Below the pieces are notes generated by a model that did no database searches, was not told the origin of the DNA, and worked only from the letters and a program-made list of their open reading frames with translations. Positions 33,888 to 43,398 of a stretch of DNA of 62,295 nt are shown here, one piece after another. Within the stretch, counting starts at the first letter, position 1; every line of letters begins with the position of its first letter. A program made the position numbers and the translations under genes. The DNA comes from Terriglobia bacterium (lineage in GTDB: Bacteria; Acidobacteriota; Terriglobia; Terriglobales; Acidobacteriaceae). The stretch covers positions 1 through 62,295 of the forward strand of contig JAIQFA010000023.1 of the NCBI GenBank assembly GCA_020073525.1, written 5' to 3'.

Positions 33888-36770
33888 GTGCTTTCCCCGT
33901 GGTCCTCTGTGTACCCTGTGGTTAAGAATTCCTTAGCTGCTAAACTTGGCTCATTGCCTCCTAAGAAGAAATCACCGCCGCCAGCAAGTCCAGCATCCGC
34001 GCCTTCGCCCGCGTCCGTTCATGCCAAGGGCCGGATTTTCCTGATCGATACGATGTCGTTCATTTTTCGCGCCTATCACGCGATGGCGCGGCAGCGGCCC
34101 ATGTCCACCAAGACGGGGCTTCCGACCGCGGCCACGTACGTTTTCGTCAACATGCTGCGCAAGCTGCGAGACGATTTCTCGCCCGAGTATCTGGCGGCAG
34201 TCTTCGATGTGGGGGCGCCGACGATCCGCAATCAGCAGGCGGAAGCGATAACCTCGATCCGCAAATTCGATATCAAGACGCAGACCTTCAAAGAAGCCGA
34301 GTATGGCGGCTACAAAGCGAATCGCGCCGAAATGCCCGGCGACCTGGTGCAGCAGATACCGTACATTCGGCGGGCGCTGGAGGGGTATCGCATCCCGATT
34401 CTGCAACTCGAAGGCTACGAAGCCGACGACGTGATTGGAACCCTGGCACGGAAAGCGGCGGCGGAATCGTATTCCGTGTTTGTCGTGTCGAGCGACAAAG
34501 ACATGCTGCAATTGGTCAACGACAAGGTGCATGTGCTGAATCCGCCAAAGGACAACCTGATTTGCGATGCCGCGAAGGTTGAGGAAATTCTCGGCGTCCC
34601 GCCCTCCAAAGTTGTGGATGTGATGGCGCTGCGCGGAGATTCCGTGGACAACATCCCCGGCGCTCCTGGGATCGGCGACAAGGGGTCGGTAGATCTCATT
34701 CGGCGTTTCGGAAGCGTGGAGCAGGCGCTGGAACATGCCGCGGAGGTAGAGAAGAAGACGTATCGGGAATCGCTGCAGAACAATCGCGACAACATTCTCT
34801 ACAGTAAGCAACTGGTGACGATCGACACCGACGTGGCGGTCGAACTGGAAGTTGCCGCAATGAAAGTGGGAGAGCCGGATGTGGATGCTCTGCGCGCGCT
34901 GTTTGCCGAGCTCGAGTTTACTTCTTTGTTGAAAGAACTCCTTCCTGTGATTGAAGTGAAGGACGGTGACTACCGCGAGATCAAGTCTAAAGCAGAATTC
35001 GAGGAGTATTTGAAAGGCTTGGGCGAGACCGCTCCGCTCGCATTGGCCATTGAGTCAGAGCAGCCAGAGAGTATTGATGCCGAGAGCGCTGCGGAAGAAG
35101 GCGAACCTCAGCCCGCACAGTCGGGGTTTCTGGCTCTGCAGCCCGCGGACGTGAAGGATGAGAGCGCGCAACCTATCAAGCGTATCGCTGTTTCGAATGC
35201 ACCGGGAGCCGGGGCAATGGTCGCACTGGAAGACCCCGCCCTCTGCGAACGAGTGAAGAACGCGCTGCAAGACGCCGCTCTTCCGAAGACGATCCATGAT
35301 CTCAAGTTGGCCCTCCACTATTTTTCAGAGCAATTTCCTGGAGAGGGAATCGCGCTGGCTGGAGTGAAGCACGATTCGATGCTGTACTCCTACCTGCTCG
35401 ATCCGACGTACTCGTCGCATTCGTTGCCGGAGGTCGCGCTGCGAAGATTCAATTTGAAGCTGAGTGGCAATCTCGCGGAAGCGGCGGACGTGACAGGTAG
35501 GCTGGCAATCGCACTCCGGAAGGAAGTCGACGACCAGGGACTGACCTCGGTGTACGAAGAAATCGATGCGCCGCTGGTGCCCGTGCTGGCGCGTATGGAA
35601 GACGCGGGAGTGAAGATTGATCTGGCGGCACTGGAACAGATGTCGGGAAAGTTGCAGCGCGAAGCCGCAGGCAAGGCACGAGACATCTATGAGCGTTGTG
35701 GAGTCGAGTTCAACATCAATTCGCCGAAGCAACTGGGGGACGTGCTGTTCAACAAGCTGGCCCTGCCGATGCCGGTGAAATACGGGAAAGGGAAGAAGAT
35801 CTCGACGGCTGTCGATGTATTGGAGGGACTGGCGGCGGAGCACGAGGTTCCGCGGTTGGTGTTGGAGTACCGGCAACTGACGAAATTGAAGTCGACGTAC
35901 GTGGATGCGTTGCCAGCACTCATTCGTAGCCAGAGCGGCCGCGTCCATACGACGTTTGGCCAGACCGGGACCGCGACGGGGAGGCTGTCTTCGGCGAATC
36001 CGAATCTGCAGAACATTCCGATTCGAACCGAGCTTGGACGAGAAATTCGGGCGGCCTTTATCGCCGAGCCGGGACACGTGCTGCTGGCCGCGGATTATTC
36101 GCAGATCGAACTGCGGCTGCTGGCACACTATTCGAAAGACAAACTGCTGGTAGAGGCGTTTCGGCGCGGCGATGACATCCACACCTTGACCGCGTCGCAG
36201 GTATTTGGCGTGCCGCCGCTGATGGTGACTCCCGAGCACCGCCGCGCCGCCAAGGTGGTGAACTTCGGAATTGTCTACGGCTTGTCGGCGTTTGGGTTAT
36301 CGCAGCAGTTGGGGATCACGACTGGCGAGGCAAAGAAATTTATCGATGCCTATTTCGAAAAATATGCCGGCGTTCGCGCGTTTATCGATGAGACACTTGA
36401 GCAGGCGCGCCGCGAGCAGAAAGTAACTACCCTGTTCGGACGTGTTCGCCCCATCCCCGACATCAATAGCAAGAATCCGAATCTGCGTGGCTTTGCAGAG
36501 CGCACGGCGGTGAACACCCCGCTGCAGGGAACGGCCGCCGACCTGATCAAGCTGGCGATGATCCGGATTGATGAGGAGATCAGGAAACGGGCGTTCGCGT
36601 CGCAGATGACGTTGCAGGTGCACGACGAATTGCTGTTCGACGTGCCGCCGGAAGAACTAGATGCCGCGCGAAACCTAGTCAAGGAAAACATGGAAAAGGT
36701 TTATCCGCTGGCCGTCCCGCTCGTCGCCGATATCGGTGTTGGGCCGAACTGGCGCGACTTAGAGTACTAA
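33888..36770 (+). CDS. polA: DNA polymerase I
   Basis: Replication and repair polymerase, up to 960 aa. 5'-3' exonuclease domain about residues 48-330 (IFLIDTMSFIFRAYHA, DVVDVMALRGDSVDNIPGAP). A 3'-5' exonuclease-like domain about 370-580 has lost its acidic residues (ALAIESEQ where active enzymes have DTET). The A-family polymerase domain is about 600-960: motif A DYSQIELRLLAH, motif B RRAAKVVNFGIVYGLSAFG, motif C QVHDELLFDV. Start unclear: GTG codons at 33888, 33909 and 33918 all lie in a dispersed repeat, and the first 45 residues are Pro/Ala/Ser-rich. Confidence 0.93.
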   Translation: MLSPWSSVYPVVKNSLAAKLGSLPPKKKSPPPASPASAPSPASVHAKGRIFLIDTMSFIFRAYHAMARQRPMSTKTGLPTAATYVFVNMLRKLRDDFSPEYLAAVFDVGAPTIRNQQAEAITSIRKFDIKTQTFKEAEYGGYKANRAEMPGDLVQQIPYIRRALEGYRIPILQLEGYEADDVIGTLARKAAAESYSVFVVSSDKDMLQLVNDKVHVLNPPKDNLICDAAKVEEILGVPPSKVVDVMALRGDSVDNIPGAPGIGDKGSVDLIRRFGSVEQALEHAAEVEKKTYRESLQNNRDNILYSKQLVTIDTDVAVELEVAAMKVGEPDVDALRALFAELEFTSLLKELLPVIEVKDGDYREIKSKAEFEEYLKGLGETAPLALAIESEQPESIDAESAAEEGEPQPAQSGFLALQPADVKDESAQPIKRIAVSNAPGAGAMVALEDPALCERVKNALQDAALPKTIHDLKLALHYFSEQFPGEGIALAGVKHDSMLYSYLLDPTYSSHSLPEVALRRFNLKLSGNLAEAADVTGRLAIALRKEVDDQGLTSVYEEIDAPLVPVLARMEDAGVKIDLAALEQMSGKLQREAAGKARDIYERCGVEFNINSPKQLGDVLFNKLALPMPVKYGKGKKISTAVDVLEGLAAEHEVPRLVLEYRQLTKLKSTYVDALPALIRSQSGRVHTTFGQTGTATGRLSSANPNLQNIPIRTELGREIRAAFIAEPGHVLLAADYSQIELRLLAHYSKDKLLVEAFRRGDDIHTLTASQVFGVPPLMVTPEHRRAAKVVNFGIVYGLSAFGLSQQLGITTGEAKKFIDAYFEKYAGVRAFIDETLEQARREQKVTTLFGRVRPIPDINSKNPNLRGFAERTAVNTPLQGTAADLIKLAMIRIDEEIRKRAFASQMTLQVHDELLFDVPPEELDAARNLVKENMEKVYPLAVPLVADIGVGPNWRDLEY
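33893..33926 (-). repeat. dispersed ACCACAGAGG repeat, copy 7
   Basis: Minus-strand copy (plus strand ccccgtggtcctctgtgtac then cctgtggttaag) overlapping the possible start codons of polA, so it may contribute codons to the protein. Confidence 0.75.
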
Positions 36771-36786
36771 TGACGCAGGTTCCACC

Positions 36787-38043
36787 ATGAAGGTATATCT
36801 ATTGGGCGCCGGTGCCTCAAAGAGCTACGACGAGTCTTCGACCGGTATCCGAATGCCGCTGGCGCGCGACCTCTTCCAGGTTTTCTCCAAATTGGCTATC
36901 CATACGAATCCGTGGGTGCTTACGGGGGCGATCATAAACTATGTATCGTCTTCACGTGGAATCCCACCGCAAGACTTCTCGGACTTTGCTGATGATATCG
37001 AGGAACTTCACTCTGAGGTCCAAAACCGTCTGATCGATTCGATCCGCAACTCGGATGATCTAGGGATCATCGAGTACGGTGGCACAAGCAACCAACTCGT
37101 GTTTCTCTTTGCATCTGTCATTAACGAAATCCAGAATGGGCCAGTGTCAAAGGCTCACTTAGCGATTGCGCAGACGCTGGAACCCGAAGACAAGGTTCTC
37201 ACGTTCAACTGGGATACGTTAATGGACCGTGCCCTCGCTGAATCTTCAGAATGGAGACCAGATTTCGGATATCTCGTAAAACCGCGCTTGATTCACCGAG
37301 GTGGTTGGGTAGCACTCGATTCCCAGCCGGCGCCGGCCACAACTGCGCCGGCGCTCTTGAAACTTCACGGCTCAACCAATTGGATCAGCAGCTATAGCAT
37401 TGTCGAAGAAGGGAAAATAAGTCTCATCCAGTCGTCCGATCCCAACAGATTCTATGTTTACGAGTCGGCAGATAAACCCTATGCGACCTTTGCGGGTCGA
37501 TATATGGCTGGCTATGCGCCTTTTTCGTACGGCTATTATCCACCCAACATCCCGGACGATCCCGGCAAGAAGGCGAAAGACGGTTATGTGTTTGTCCGAG
37601 CCCGCCCCAAGTTTCCGTGGGTTCCAGAGGGTATGGCAGAGGACAAGGGTCTTGTTTCAATGCCGTTGATTATTCCGCCCGTGAAGGAGAAAACCTACGA
37701 GCTTTTCGGCGACCTTTTCAAGAGCATTTGGTCGGCTGCGGAAGATGCCATCGCAGAAGCAGACCACATAATCATCATCGGCTACTCATTTCCAAGAACC
37801 GACCATAGGAGCAGCACTCTCTTTGCACGAGCTTTCTCAAGGAGAAAATCGATGCCACGCGTGTCCATAATCGATCCCAGTCCTGTCCGTGCCTTCGACA
37901 AGATGCGGCTTGATCTTGGTATTGCGGAGGATCGGTTGTCGGCCTATTCTGAACCGTTTTCTAAAGACTTTGATCTCCCCGCCATACTTCAACCAAAAGC
38001 GCACCAGATGTCTCGGGGGCCATCGAGAGATCCTTTCGATTAG
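36787..38043 (+). CDS. stand-alone SIR2-like protein, candidate NADase
   Basis: 418 aa with a SIR2-like Rossmann core: VYLLGAGASKSYDES at residues 3-17 (NAD-binding GAG), LTFNWDTLMDRAL near 138 (conserved Asn/Asp), LLKLHGSTNW near 195 (catalytic-type His) and IIIIGYSFPRTDHRS near 325. This pattern matches SIR2_2-type domains found in defence proteins that destroy NAD+, not protein deacetylases with zinc fingers. No partner (Argonaute, HerA, DSR-type) is adjacent. It starts 16 bp after polA, which may only reflect insertion there. Confidence 0.75.
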   Translation: MKVYLLGAGASKSYDESSTGIRMPLARDLFQVFSKLAIHTNPWVLTGAIINYVSSSRGIPPQDFSDFADDIEELHSEVQNRLIDSIRNSDDLGIIEYGGTSNQLVFLFASVINEIQNGPVSKAHLAIAQTLEPEDKVLTFNWDTLMDRALAESSEWRPDFGYLVKPRLIHRGGWVALDSQPAPATTAPALLKLHGSTNWISSYSIVEEGKISLIQSSDPNRFYVYESADKPYATFAGRYMAGYAPFSYGYYPPNIPDDPGKKAKDGYVFVRARPKFPWVPEGMAEDKGLVSMPLIIPPVKEKTYELFGDLFKSIWSAAEDAIAEADHIIIIGYSFPRTDHRSSTLFARAFSRRKSMPRVSIIDPSPVRAFDKMRLDLGIAEDRLSAYSEPFSKDFDLPAILQPKAHQMSRGPSRDPFD

Positions 38044-38147
38044 CTGAGAGCTCATTTCGGTTATACTCTGTGCAACGATTCGCACGCGCGCCGTCTTCGT
38101 CCCTGATTCCAGCCGCATGACAGGAATGTCGATCCTGCGGAGGCCTG

Positions 38148-39023
38148 ATGAGTGCAGCTCCATCGCTGGCGTTGGAAAAAACGCCGCAGCGCGGTTTCCA
38201 CCGGCACCCCATCAACGTACCCCTGGACCTGATTGCACTGCGATCCGGGGTTCCCGAAACTTTACCTGGGCGCTGCACTGACATCAGCGAAGCCGGTGTG
38301 GGCGCGGTCGTGGCCGGAGAGTTAGTCGAGGGCCAGCAGGTCGCGGTCGAACTGCGGCTTCCGGATGTTGCTGTGCCGGTTCGCGCCCGCGCGCTGGTTC
38401 GTTATCAGGCGCGGCTCCGTTGCGGGCTTGAGTTTTCGGGATTGTCGGTGGAGCAGCGCCAGATGATCCGGTATTGGATTTACCGCTCCGCACCGCCGCC
38501 AGTGGATTCTAAACAAGAATCATTCGATTTCAGAAAGGAAGGTATCGACGTTGTTCCCAAGGCCGAGGCGGCCGTAGCCGTTGCAGAAAATGCTGTCGCT
38601 CCGTGGCGCAAGATTCGCATCGGGCGCCGCGGATTCTGGGTGCTGCTCGCTTGCACCTTGATGCTAGCCGGTCTGGGATGGTGGCAGTGGCAACGGTCCT
38701 GGAGCGAATTGGAAACGCAAGCACAGGGTTCGGAGTCTGGGTTAAGAGTTTCTCCTGAAACCATGGAGAAGCGAATTGTAACGAAGGTCGATCCCGTGTA
38801 TCCCGAAGTGGCGCGGAAGGCGGGGATTGAAGGCCTGGTGGTGCTGGATGCAGTGATTGCGCCAGATGGCAGCGTGAAAGATTTGCGGCCTGTGTCCGGA
38901 CCGCCCCTGCTCGTGCGCTCGGCGACAGAAGCCGTGCAGTCGTGGAAATTTGAGCCTTACCTGTCCAGCGGCAAACCAGTAGAGGTCGAAACCACGATTG
39001 CGGTCGAATTCCGGATGAATTGA
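38148..39023 (+). CDS. PilZ-TonB fusion protein
   Basis: 291 aa. An N-terminal PilZ domain (about residues 14-110) has the c-di-GMP-binding RGFHR (RxxxR) and CTDISEAGVG (DxSxxG). A single transmembrane helix follows (about 166-185, FWVLLACTLMLAGLGWWQW), then a TonB C-terminal domain (about 200-290: VDPVYPEVARKAGIEGLVVL, AVQSWKFEPYL). Inferred topology: PilZ in the cytosol, TonB domain in the periplasm. The usual Pro-rich TonB spacer is very short. No exbB/exbD nearby. Predicted to link c-di-GMP to an outer-membrane partner. Confidence 0.85.
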   Translation: MSAAPSLALEKTPQRGFHRHPINVPLDLIALRSGVPETLPGRCTDISEAGVGAVVAGELVEGQQVAVELRLPDVAVPVRARALVRYQARLRCGLEFSGLSVEQRQMIRYWIYRSAPPPVDSKQESFDFRKEGIDVVPKAEAAVAVAENAVAPWRKIRIGRRGFWVLLACTLMLAGLGWWQWQRSWSELETQAQGSESGLRVSPETMEKRIVTKVDPVYPEVARKAGIEGLVVLDAVIAPDGSVKDLRPVSGPPLLVRSATEAVQSWKFEPYLSSGKPVEVETTIAVEFRMN

Positions 39024-39030
39024 CGCGACG

Positions 39031-39573
39031 TCAGTCGAATTTTTCAGCCCGCTGCAAAGGCAAGCCGCGCTGGTCTTTTGCCGAAACAATCGGTTCGCCG
39101 TCGAGTTGCCAGTCGATGTTCAAGGCAGGATCATTCCAGGCGACTGTGCGTTCGTGCTCGGGTGCATAAAAATCTGTCGTCTTGTAGAGGACGTGGGCTG
39201 TCTGGGAGACGACGCGGAAGCCGTGTGCAAAGCCGCGCGGAACCCATAACATATGTTTGTTCTCGCCGGAAAGTTTGAACGATTCCCACTTCCCAAACGT
39301 GGGAGAGCCGCGGCGGACGTCCAGCGCGACATCGAGAATCTCACCAGTGATGACGCGCACTAGCTTTCCCTGCGGCTGGTGGATCTGGTAGTGCAAGCCG
39401 CGGATCACATTCTTTTCGGAAAAAGAATGATTGTCCTGCACAAAGTCTTCTGCGATTCCAAGTTCCTCAAACGTGCGCTGGTTGTAGCTTTCCAGAAAGA
39501 ACCCGCGGTCGTCGCCGAACACGCGCGGTTCGAGAAGCAGAACTCCAGGTAGGCTGGTGGTGACTTTTTTCAT
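39031..39573 (-). CDS. rfbC: dTDP-4-dehydrorhamnose 3,5-epimerase
   Basis: Third step of dTDP-L-rhamnose synthesis. 180-aa cupin-type epimerase; signatures are RVFGDDRGFFLESYNQ, the catalytic His in QDNHSFSEKNVIRGLHYQ, and VALDVRRGSPTFGKW. Last gene of rfbB-rfbA-rfbC on the minus strand. Length is normal (RmlC about 180-185 aa). Confidence 0.95.
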   Translation of the reverse strand: MKKVTTSLPGVLLLEPRVFGDDRGFFLESYNQRTFEELGIAEDFVQDNHSFSEKNVIRGLHYQIHQPQGKLVRVITGEILDVALDVRRGSPTFGKWESFKLSGENKHMLWVPRGFAHGFRVVSQTAHVLYKTTDFYAPEHERTVAWNDPALNIDWQLDGEPIVSAKDQRGLPLQRAEKFD

Positions 39574-39590
39574 CGGAAAGTCTTCATCAA

Positions 39591-40490
39591 TTAGAAAACA
39601 CGTTCCCGCAGCAATTGCAGCAGGTAAGCGCCGTATCCGTTGTTGCGCATGGGTTGCGCCAGCGCTTCCAGTTGCGCAGCGGTGATGTAGCCCGAGCGAA
39701 AAGCAATCTCCTCGGGGCAGGCGACCATGAGTCCTTGCCGCTTCTCCAGGGTCTGAATGAATAAAGAGGCTTCCATCAAGGCTTCGTGCGTGCCGGTGTC
39801 GAGCCAGGCCGTGCCTCGGCCCATCACGCAGACGTTCAGTTGATTGCGCTCGAGATACACGCGGTTGACGTCGGTAATTTCAAGTTCGCCGCGCTTCGAA
39901 GGCTTGAGGCTCGCCGCAATGTCGACGACTTGCTGATCGTAAAAATAAAGTCCGGTGACGGCGTAGCGCGACTTCGGCTGCTTCGGTTTCTCTTCAATGC
40001 TGAGTGCCTTCCCTTGCGCATCGAACTCGACCACGCCATAGCGCTCGGGGTCATTGACGGGGTAGGCAAAAACGCGAGCGCCTTGGGGTTGTAACGTAGC
40101 CTCGCGCAATTCTTTGACCAGGTCGTGCCCGTAGAAAATGTTGTCGCCGAGCACAAGCGCACAGCCACTGGAGCCAATAAATTCCTTGCCAATCAGAAAT
40201 GCCTGGGCAATGCCTTCGGGCTTCGGTTGCAACGCATACTGAAAATGGACGCCGTACCGCGACCCATCGCCGAGCAGGTGCTGAAAGCGGTGCAGATCCT
40301 CTGGCGTGGAGATGAGCAGAATGTCGCGAATGCCGGCCAGCATCAGCGTGGAGAGCGGGTAGTACACCATCGGCTTGTCATAAACCGGCAGCAGGCTTTT
40401 CGGCAGCACGTGGGTGACGGGATAGAGGCGCGTGCCCGAGCCTCCCGCGAGAATGATGCCTTTGTAATTCGGTGGGGCTGTCTTAGTCAT
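39591..40490 (-). CDS. rfbA: glucose-1-phosphate thymidylyltransferase
   Basis: Makes dTDP-glucose from dTTP and glucose 1-phosphate, the first step of dTDP-rhamnose synthesis. 299 aa. Nucleotidyltransferase signature [20 protein letters not shown] and [20 protein letters not shown]; metal site [13 protein letters not shown]. 17 bp separate it from rfbC, indicating an operon. Confidence 0.96.
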   Translation of the reverse strand: MTKTAPPNYKGIILAGGSGTRLYPVTHVLPKSLLPVYDKPMVYYPLSTLMLAGIRDILLISTPEDLHRFQHLLGDGSRYGVHFQYALQPKPEGIAQAFLIGKEFIGSSGCALVLGDNIFYGHDLVKELREATLQPQGARVFAYPVNDPERYGVVEFDAQGKALSIEEKPKQPKSRYAVTGLYFYDQQVVDIAASLKPSKRGELEITDVNRVYLERNQLNVCVMGRGTAWLDTGTHEALMEASLFIQTLEKRQGLMVACPEEIAFRSGYITAAQLEALAQPMRNNGYGAYLLQLLRERVF

Positions 40491-40517
40491 GTCGAGTTTC
40501 GGTCTCGGCTTTACGTT

Positions 40518-41591
40518 TCAACTTTCGGTAGTGTAATTTTTCGCCATCCATTGACGATAGCTGCCGCTGGTAACATCACGAACCCAGTCTTCGTGCTCAA
40601 GATACCACCGGACGGTTTTGCCGATGCCGCTTTCAAACGTCTCCAGCGGCTGCCAGTTCAGTTCGCGCTCGATTTTGCGCGTGTCCATGGCGTAGCGGCG
40701 GTCGTGGCCGGGGCGATCTTTCACGAACGCGATGAGTTTGTTGTGGGGAACCACAGGATCGTTCGGCCGCAGTTCGTCGAGCAACTTGCACACTGTTCCG
40801 ATGATGTCCAGGTTCTTCTTTTCGCTGCGCCCACCGACGTTGTAGGTCTCACCGATGCGGCCGCGGGAGAGCACCGTGCGAATGGCGCGGCAGTGATCCT
40901 CGACGTAGAGCCAGTCGCGAACGTTTTGACCGTCACCATAGACGGGAAGTGGCTTGCCGGCGCATGCATTCAGGATCATCAGCGGGATGAGTTTTTCGGG
41001 AAACTGGTGCGGGCCGTAATTGTTAGAGCAGTTCGTGGTCAAGACCGGAAGGCCGTAGGTATGGTGATAGGCGCGGACCAGATGGTCGGAAGCCGCCTTG
41101 GACGCCGAGTACGGGCTGTTGGGCGCGTAGGGAGTGGTCTCGCTAAAGGCCGGGTCGTTGAGGCCGAGCGATCCGTAGACCTCATCGGTGGAGACGTGCA
41201 GGAAACGGAATGAGGAGCGATCGGGTTCCAGAAGAGCCGACCAATAGGCGCGCGCTTCTTCCAGCAGGCTGAACGTGCCGTTGACATTGGTCCGGACAAA
41301 ATCATCGGGACCGTGGATGGAGCGGTCGACGTGGCTCTCGGCAGCGAAATGAACGATGGCGCGTGGTTGATCGCGCTTCAACAAGCCGCTCACAAAATCG
41401 CGGTCGACAATGTCGCCCTGCTCGAAGCAATAGCGTGGATGGGTTTCGATGGCACGCAGATTGTTGAGATTGCCCGCGTAGGTCAGCTTGTCGAGATTTA
41501 CGACGCGCGCCGTTTCATCGGCAATCCATTGAAGAACGAAGTTCGACCCGATGAAGCCGGCGCCGCCAGTGACGAAGATGAGATCGTCCAT
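40518..41591 (-). CDS. rfbB: dTDP-glucose 4,6-dehydratase
   Basis: Second step of dTDP-rhamnose synthesis. 357-aa extended SDR: NAD-binding [15 protein letters not shown], catalytic [10 protein letters not shown] and the YSASK tyrosine/lysine pair ([14 protein letters not shown]). The frame is open upstream, but [10 protein letters not shown] at 41591 is the natural start. First gene of rfbBAC; the fourth enzyme, rfbD, is 13 kb away at 54734. Confidence 0.96.
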   Translation of the reverse strand: MDDLIFVTGGAGFIGSNFVLQWIADETARVVNLDKLTYAGNLNNLRAIETHPRYCFEQGDIVDRDFVSGLLKRDQPRAIVHFAAESHVDRSIHGPDDFVRTNVNGTFSLLEEARAYWSALLEPDRSSFRFLHVSTDEVYGSLGLNDPAFSETTPYAPNSPYSASKAASDHLVRAYHHTYGLPVLTTNCSNNYGPHQFPEKLIPLMILNACAGKPLPVYGDGQNVRDWLYVEDHCRAIRTVLSRGRIGETYNVGGRSEKKNLDIIGTVCKLLDELRPNDPVVPHNKLIAFVKDRPGHDRRYAMDTRKIERELNWQPLETFESGIGKTVRWYLEHEDWVRDVTSGSYRQWMAKNYTTES

Positions 41592-41704
41592 GCTGGATGT
41601 GCTGCGCTGTGGAAAAGCGCTGCATTTGATTCTAATCAAAGATGAATGTGAAGTCGCCCCCCATCTTTGGCAGAAGGTCGCTTTCAGAATGGAGCGCGGA
41701 AAAC

Positions 41705-41791
41705 CAATCAACCACTAAGGACACGAAGTATCACGAAGGCTTGTAATCGCAGGAGTTTCCTTCGTGTGACTTAGTGCCCTTAATGGTAAAG
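41705..41791. repeat. dispersed repeat, copy 8 (palindromic variant)
   Basis: Left arm aaccactaaggacacgaagt then atcacgaaggcttg; right arm ccttcgtgtgacttagtgcc then cttaatggt. Sits between two leftward genes. Confidence 0.75.
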
Positions 41792-41840
41792 GTTGGGCTT
41801 TGTCGAACTACCACCCCGGTTTCGGCGGCAGTGATTCGGA

Positions 41841-42389
41841 TCAGGCAGTTACGCTCTGACTGGGGACGACCGCTTCGGTGTCGAACACCGTCGCCAGGCC
41901 ATGAATGACGGATGCCAAACGCACAGCCGCGAGGATCGATTCCTCCGTCACGCCCTTGTTGCGGAGAACCTGCTCGTGAGAATCGACGCAGGCTCCGCAG
42001 CCGTTGATCGCCGAGACGGCTGTGCACCAAAGTTCGAAATCGGCGGGATCCACGCCGTGAGTCCGCAAAACGTTCATGCGAAGGCGCGCCGGCAAAGTGG
42101 CATATTTCGGATTCTTGGCCAGATGCTGGAAACGATAATAGATATTATTCATGCCCATCACAGCGGCGGCGCTCTTGGCCGCTTCCAGAACCTGCGGTGA
42201 CAGGTGGGTAGCTGCTTCCGCGAGCGCTGCCTCGAGGATTTGCGGGTTGCGGGAGGCGATGGCGGATGCGGCCACGGTGCCCCAGATCTGCTGCTCGCTC
42301 AATTCCTGCTGCTGCAACAGCGACGATAGATTCAGTTTCAGGTCCTTGGCATACGCGGGTACGGTATCGAGAAGTTCATTCAGAGTCAT
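41841..42389 (-). CDS. ahpD: AhpD-like alkylhydroperoxidase
   Basis: 182-aa all-helical carboxymuconolactone-decarboxylase-fold protein. The redox pair and proton relay are present in INGCGACVDSHEQVLRNKG (CxxC plus His), the AhpD signature. In mycobacteria AhpD recycles AhpC; here it lies just downstream of ahpC on the same strand, which supports the same role. A 113-bp spacer separates them. Confidence 0.9.
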   Translation of the reverse strand: MTLNELLDTVPAYAKDLKLNLSSLLQQQELSEQQIWGTVAASAIASRNPQILEAALAEAATHLSPQVLEAAKSAAAVMGMNNIYYRFQHLAKNPKYATLPARLRMNVLRTHGVDPADFELWCTAVSAINGCGACVDSHEQVLRNKGVTEESILAAVRLASVIHGLATVFDTEAVVPSQSVTA

Positions 42390-42502
42390 AAGTCGCTCAC
42401 AGTTATAAAGAATCGAGCTTTGTTGCGATCTCCGGCGACTGCCGAGCTGCGTTCGGCTTGGACGGGCGAGGGCGCCCGTCCCTACACGAGCCGTCTGCGA
42501 AT

Positions 42503-43042
42503 TTAGACGACGAGTGTCGCTTCGCCTTTCTTCCAGTTGCAGGGGCAGAGTTCGTCGGTCTGCAACGCATCGAGCACGCGCAGAACCTCCTGTGGGTTGC
42601 GTCCAACGGACAGGTCGGTCACCATCACGAAACGGATCACGCCCTCGGGGTCGACGATGAAGGTGGCACGCTGCGCGACGCCGGCTTTGGGATCAAGGAT
42701 GCCCAGCGATTCGCAAAGATCGCGCTTGATGTCAGACAGCATCGGGAAAGGCAGGTTGTGGAGATCTTCGTGGTGAACGCGCCAGGCGCGGTGCACGAAC
42801 TCGGAGTCGGTGCTGCCGCCGAGGATTTGGGTATCGCGGTCCAGGAATTCCTTGTTCAACTTGCCGAACGCCGCGATTTCTGTGGGGCACACGAAGGTGA
42901 AATCCTTGGGCCAGAAAAAGTACACTTTCCACTTGCCGGCATAGTCGCCGTCGGTAATTGTTTTGAATGCTTTGTCGCTGTTGTCGGTGCTGACGGTGGC
43001 CGTCAGCGAGTATGAGGGAAATTGTTCGCCTACTGCTAGCAT
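42503..43042 (-). CDS. ahpC: alkyl hydroperoxide reductase AhpC (peroxiredoxin)
   Basis: Reduces H2O2 and organic hydroperoxides in the cytosol. 179 aa, typical 2-Cys type: peroxidatic Cys in DFTFVCPTEIAAF (about residue 48) and resolving Cys near the end (TDELCPCNWKKGEATL). Start ATG 43042 is preceded by an aaggag ribosome binding site; longer in-frame starts are rejected. Likely co-expressed with ahpD. Confidence 0.95.
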   Translation of the reverse strand: MLAVGEQFPSYSLTATVSTDNSDKAFKTITDGDYAGKWKVYFFWPKDFTFVCPTEIAAFGKLNKEFLDRDTQILGGSTDSEFVHRAWRVHHEDLHNLPFPMLSDIKRDLCESLGILDPKAGVAQRATFIVDPEGVIRFVMVTDLSVGRNPQEVLRVLDALQTDELCPCNWKKGEATLVV

Positions 43043-43398
43043 TTTGCGTCTCCTTGGTACGGGTCTGAATTTTCGAACACTGTCGCTCTGGGAACACTTC
43101 CGGACAGAACCGAGCCACCACATCTGTCATTTCCGCTTCTTGGATCTTCCACGAAGCTTGTGGGGGAGCCGAGCGGGAATACCTGAAATTCCCGAGGCAT
43201 TTATATCGACAAAACCGTGATTCGTCTGTGATCCGGCTCAACCCAGAGTGTGCTTTGGTGCACATCAGGGTGCACGCAGAAATCTTGCTGTCCGACGAAG
43301 CGATTCCTCAGCTACAGCGGTATTCAACTCACCATATTTAGACAGGCGCAGCTCCCTGTCGGATGCAAATTTCTTTCTCTGCAAGCTGCTAATCCAAG
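43043..43398. other. intergenic region upstream of ahpC
   Basis: 356 bp with no convincing gene. Contains the palindrome at 43174-43194 and the ahpC promoter region. The far end is the 3' side of the exopolysaccharide operon; no strong terminator seen. Confidence 0.5.
43174..43194. promoter_or_regulatory. palindrome upstream of ahpC, candidate operator
   Basis: Perfect 7-bp inverted repeat CGGGAAT / ATTCCCG with a 7-bp spacer, about 135-150 bp upstream of the ahpC start. It could bind a redox regulator. Its sequence does not match an OxyR or PerR site that I recognise. Confidence 0.4.
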
